Assembly: GCA_036503775.1 (NCBI GenBank)
Contig: DASXWH010000260.1
Span: forward strand, 1-27,524
Direction of reading: 5' to 3'
Source: Ohtaekwangia sp036503775
GTDB lineage: Bacteria; Bacteroidota; Bacteroidia; Cytophagales; Cyclobacteriaceae
Length of the DNA stretch: 27,524 nucleotides
Shown here piece after piece: positions 25,148 to 27,524 of the stretch (position 1 is the first letter of the stretch; every line of letters begins with the position of its first letter). The notes under the pieces are model-generated. The model did not search any database and was not told where the DNA came from. It was given only the letters and a program-made list of their open reading frames with translations. A program made the translations under genes and the position numbers.

Positions 25148-26590
25148 TTGCTGAATGGACTGAAAAACATAAGCCGGTATGGAGCCTCTGTTCGACTGAG
25201 CAAAAGCATTAACAGAAGTATCTTCATTACCAATGTAACCGCCCTGATCTTAATAGGTGGTCTCTCGGTATTATGGATCGTTCATACATTGTATTATGGA
25301 TTGGGTAGCCCCTCCCTGGTTGTGGCCGGTGTGATTCTGATCTGTATCCCCATTCTTCTGCTTAACCGGAATGGGTATTACACACTGAGCCGGTATTTGC
25401 TCAACATCAACATCGTGTATGGAATGTTGTGCATGACCATATTCCGGAAGCTCGATGGAGAGACTTTTGAAAGCACCTACTTTGTAAGTCGAACGGCCAT
25501 CATGGTTTTTGCAGTCGCCATTCCGGCTGCACTGTTTCATTTCAATGAGCGCAAATCCATTTTAATTAATGTCGCCATCGGTAGCATTGCACTTATTCTG
25601 TATGATCCTATCCATTCATTGTTCGGGGTGGGCTATTACCAAACCGGGAACACACAAGCTGATTATTACTACAATACTTTTCTCTTCACGCTTTTGCTCT
25701 TTGTACTGGGGCTCATTCTGTTCTACCTTAAAATGAACCTGGAAAAGTATGAGACCAAATACGAAGAAACGATCAGAACATTATCCGACCAGAATAAAAA
25801 AATAGGTAAGCAACGAACTGAGCTTTCTCAAAAGAATACGTTGTTAATTGAACTGATCAATGAAAAGGATCAGGATCTGTTGTCTATAAACCAGGAACTG
25901 GTTCGGCAAAATAATGACCTCCTTCAATTCTCGTATGCCATTTCCCATAACGTACGGGGACCTGTTGCCAGCATTATGGGTGTGATGAACCTCATTGAAG
26001 GTGGTATTATAAAAAAAGAAGAGATGCCTGGCTTACTGAAAAACTTTTCTGAAAGTGTTCACTTGCTCGATGGTATACTTCATAAGCTTAATCAGATACT
26101 CGCAGCGCGGGATGATACGTTTAACATTCGTGAAGAAGTTAATTTGAAAACCGAGTTGCGCATCATTGAAGAAACCTTTGCCAAACCTATTCACGATAAC
26201 CATGTGAAAATACGGGCTGATCTGAAAGCTGAGACCTTGATCTCTGTGAGGGCTTATATTCATAGTATTCTGACACAACTCATCTCCAATGGCATTCAGT
26301 TCCGGTCATTATCCCGGCAACCGGTAATCACCGTATCAAGCTACTATCAAGGATCTTCGATTGTACTGCGGGTAGAAGATAATGGTGCTGGAATCAATCT
26401 TGAGCGGCATAGGGAAGATGTGTTCAAACCATTCAAGCGCTTTCATGCCACCGCCAGCGGCAAGGGCATTGGTTTATACCTGGTTAAGCTTCAGGTTGAT
26501 AAACTGGAAGGTTCGATTGATATAAAAAGTGTACCCAATGTCGGATCGAGTATTACAATTTGTTTGGAGAACGATGTCAAACTGAATTAG
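25148..26590 (+). CDS. Sensor histidine kinase with six-helix membrane domain, orphan
   Basis: A 480-residue inner-membrane kinase. About six transmembrane helices (27-47, 56-74, 82-98, 114-131, 136-153, 177-196) lead into a coiled coil (199-260), a HisKA-type helix with FSYAISHNVRGPVASI (phospho-acceptor H267), and a HATPase_c domain: N-box QLISNGIQF (N381), G1 VEDNGAGI (409-416), F-box FKPFKRF, G2 GKGIGLYLVK (438-447). All catalytic motifs are intact. The start is TTG at 25148: a TAA lies six codons upstream and the next in-frame ATG is within the membrane domain. No response regulator is adjacent, so the partner is unlinked. Membrane ligand unknown. Its stop codon directly abuts that of the convergent methyltransferase gene. 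Confidence 0.92.
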   Translation: MLNGLKNISRYGASVRLSKSINRSIFITNVTALILIGGLSVLWIVHTLYYGLGSPSLVVAGVILICIPILLLNRNGYYTLSRYLLNINIVYGMLCMTIFRKLDGETFESTYFVSRTAIMVFAVAIPAALFHFNERKSILINVAIGSIALILYDPIHSLFGVGYYQTGNTQADYYYNTFLFTLLLFVLGLILFYLKMNLEKYETKYEETIRTLSDQNKKIGKQRTELSQKNTLLIELINEKDQDLLSINQELVRQNNDLLQFSYAISHNVRGPVASIMGVMNLIEGGIIKKEEMPGLLKNFSESVHLLDGILHKLNQILAARDDTFNIREEVNLKTELRIIEETFAKPIHDNHVKIRADLKAETLISVRAYIHSILTQLISNGIQFRSLSRQPVITVSSYYQGSSIVLRVEDNGAGINLERHREDVFKPFKRFHATASGKGIGLYLVKLQVDKLEGSIDIKSVPNVGSSITICLENDVKLN

Positions 26591-27524
26591 CTACTCCACG
26601 TACAGCACCAACCCTTTGAGGTAGTCACCCTCCGGGTGAAAAATAGAAACCGGATGATCTGCAGGCTGCGAAAGATGGTGAAGCACTTTTATCTGCCGTC
26701 CGGCATGAATCGCTGAAGAAACAATAGTGTCATAAAACAACTGCCGGTCAACTACCTGTGAGCAGGAAAATGTAAAGATGATTCCACCGGACTTTATGGC
26801 CTTCATAGCCTCGGTGTTTAATCGCTGATAACCCTTTACTGCCTGATGACGCGCATCACGATGCTTGGCAAAAGCAGGGGGATCAAGAATAATTACATCA
26901 TAGTCTTCGTGATCTTCCTTAAGGAAATCAAATGTATCCTGTGCAAAACATTTATGGACCTTACTGTTGAATCCATTTATTTCCAGATTCTTCCGGGTAA
27001 GGTCAATGGCTTTTTCAGAAGCATCAACTGAATGGACAAGTTCTGCTCCTGCATTCAGGGCATACACAGAAAATCCTCCGGTATAGCAAAATGTATTGAG
27101 TACCTTTTTCCCCTTTGAAAAATCTCCCAGGAGTTTCCGGTTTTCACGTTGATCAAGGAAGAAGCCTGTCTTCTGACCTTCCTCCCAATCAATGAGAAAT
27201 TTATTCCCATTCTCTACGACTACGTGTGGAACTGCACCCATACCCTTAAGGTATTCATCAACATGAGCTTCCCGCATTTGCCCCGGCAGTGTACCATGAC
27301 TTTTATAATAAACAGCCGTCAGGCTTTTGTCGAATACTTCTTCCAAACCTTTGGCAATATCATTACGATCCAGGTGCATCCCCGCATCGTGAGCCTGCAC
27401 TACGGCAACACCATCATAAACATCCACGATCAATCCGGGTAGCCCGTCTCCTTCTCCGTGAATTAGTCTGAATGCATTCGTGTGATCTGCTGGAAGGCCC
27501 GAGCTTTTACGTGCGCGAAGCGCC
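26591..27524 (-). CDS. RlmI-like 23S rRNA (cytosine-C5) methyltransferase, 5' end outside window
   Basis: Class I SAM-dependent methyltransferase of the RlmI/YccW family, which methylates a 23S rRNA cytosine. The coding frame stays open to the window edge, with AFRLIHGEGDGLPGLIVD near it, a family mark upstream of the ATG at 27433, so that ATG is not the true start. Motif I is NTFCYTGGFSVYALNAGAE, then SVDASEKAIDLTRKN, motif IV LDPPAFAKHRDA, and FTFSCSQVV, whose cysteine is the likely catalytic residue. The N-terminal PUA domain lies outside. Exact target base in this organism is by family inference. Confidence 0.93.
   Translation of the reverse strand, partial: ALRARKSSGLPADHTNAFRLIHGEGDGLPGLIVDVYDGVAVVQAHDAGMHLDRNDIAKGLEEVFDKSLTAVYYKSHGTLPGQMREAHVDEYLKGMGAVPHVVVENGNKFLIDWEEGQKTGFFLDQRENRKLLGDFSKGKKVLNTFCYTGGFSVYALNAGAELVHSVDASEKAIDLTRKNLEINGFNSKVHKCFAQDTFDFLKEDHEDYDVIILDPPAFAKHRDARHQAVKGYQRLNTEAMKAIKSGGIIFTFSCSQVVDRQLFYDTIVSSAIHAGRQIKVLHHLSQPADHPVSIFHPEGDYLKGLVLYVE

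Noticed and set aside
1..27524. tRNA, rRNA, CRISPR, prophage or insertion sequence
   Set aside because: All gaps are short (at most about 167 nt) and none shows a cloverleaf, regular spacer-repeat pattern, transposase motif or terminal inverted repeats.

Overview
The window reads as ordinary chromosomal core DNA of a Bacteroidota bacterium, probably of the order Cytophagales (inferred from gene content, not from an alignment). Pointers are a type IX secretion C-terminal sorting domain (YPNP start, basic end), the rpmB-rpmG-DUF4295 ribosomal operon, the DUF6452/DUF6048 pair, Bacteroidota-type -7 elements (TAnnTTTG), and mostly absent Shine-Dalgarno sequences. No transposase, integrase, phage gene, CRISPR array, tRNA or rRNA was found. 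Genes are tightly packed: the longest gene-free stretch is about 167 bases (12381-12547), so no gap exceeds 300 bases.

Layout. 1-1010 (-): rimO, 3' end outside the window. 1112-3053 (+): an outer-surface lipoprotein built from three DUF6452-like units, then DUF6048, overlapping by 17 nt. 3033-5459 (-): ftsY, a terminator, then the ribosomal operon rpmB-rpmG-DUF4295 and an HAD phosphatase that follows a large FG-GAP/VCBS protein exported by type IX secretion (5484-7676). 7802-11604 (+): murF, DUF2461, an anchored lytic transglycosylase and a creatininase-family hydrolase. 11616-12380 (-): scpA. 12548-16124 (+): dxs, an overlapping alpha/beta hydrolase, and a three-helix membrane protein with a cytoplasmic-type zinc ribbon, closed by a bidirectional terminator. 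16194-24544 (-): purine nucleoside phosphorylase; a tripartite RND efflux operon (adaptor, pump, TolC); then yajC-ybbR-coaE. 24694-26590 (+): an exported DUF4440/NTF2-like protein and an orphan histidine kinase. 26591-27524 (-): an RlmI-like 23S rRNA methyltransferase whose 5' end lies outside the window.

How they work together: most genes serve housekeeping roles in translation (rimO, L28, L33, DUF4295, rlmI), membrane targeting (ftsY, yajC), cell wall (murF, transglycosylase), isoprenoid precursors (dxs), CoA (coaE) and chromosome segregation (scpA). The accessory-flavoured parts are the envelope proteins, the efflux operon and the orphan kinase.

I did not find a clear undescribed multi-gene system. 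The most interesting leads are the internal triplication in the DUF6452-like lipoprotein, an 18-bp perfect palindrome in the divergent murF promoter region, a long hairpin filling the yajC-ybbR gap, and the unexplained membrane/zinc-ribbon protein.
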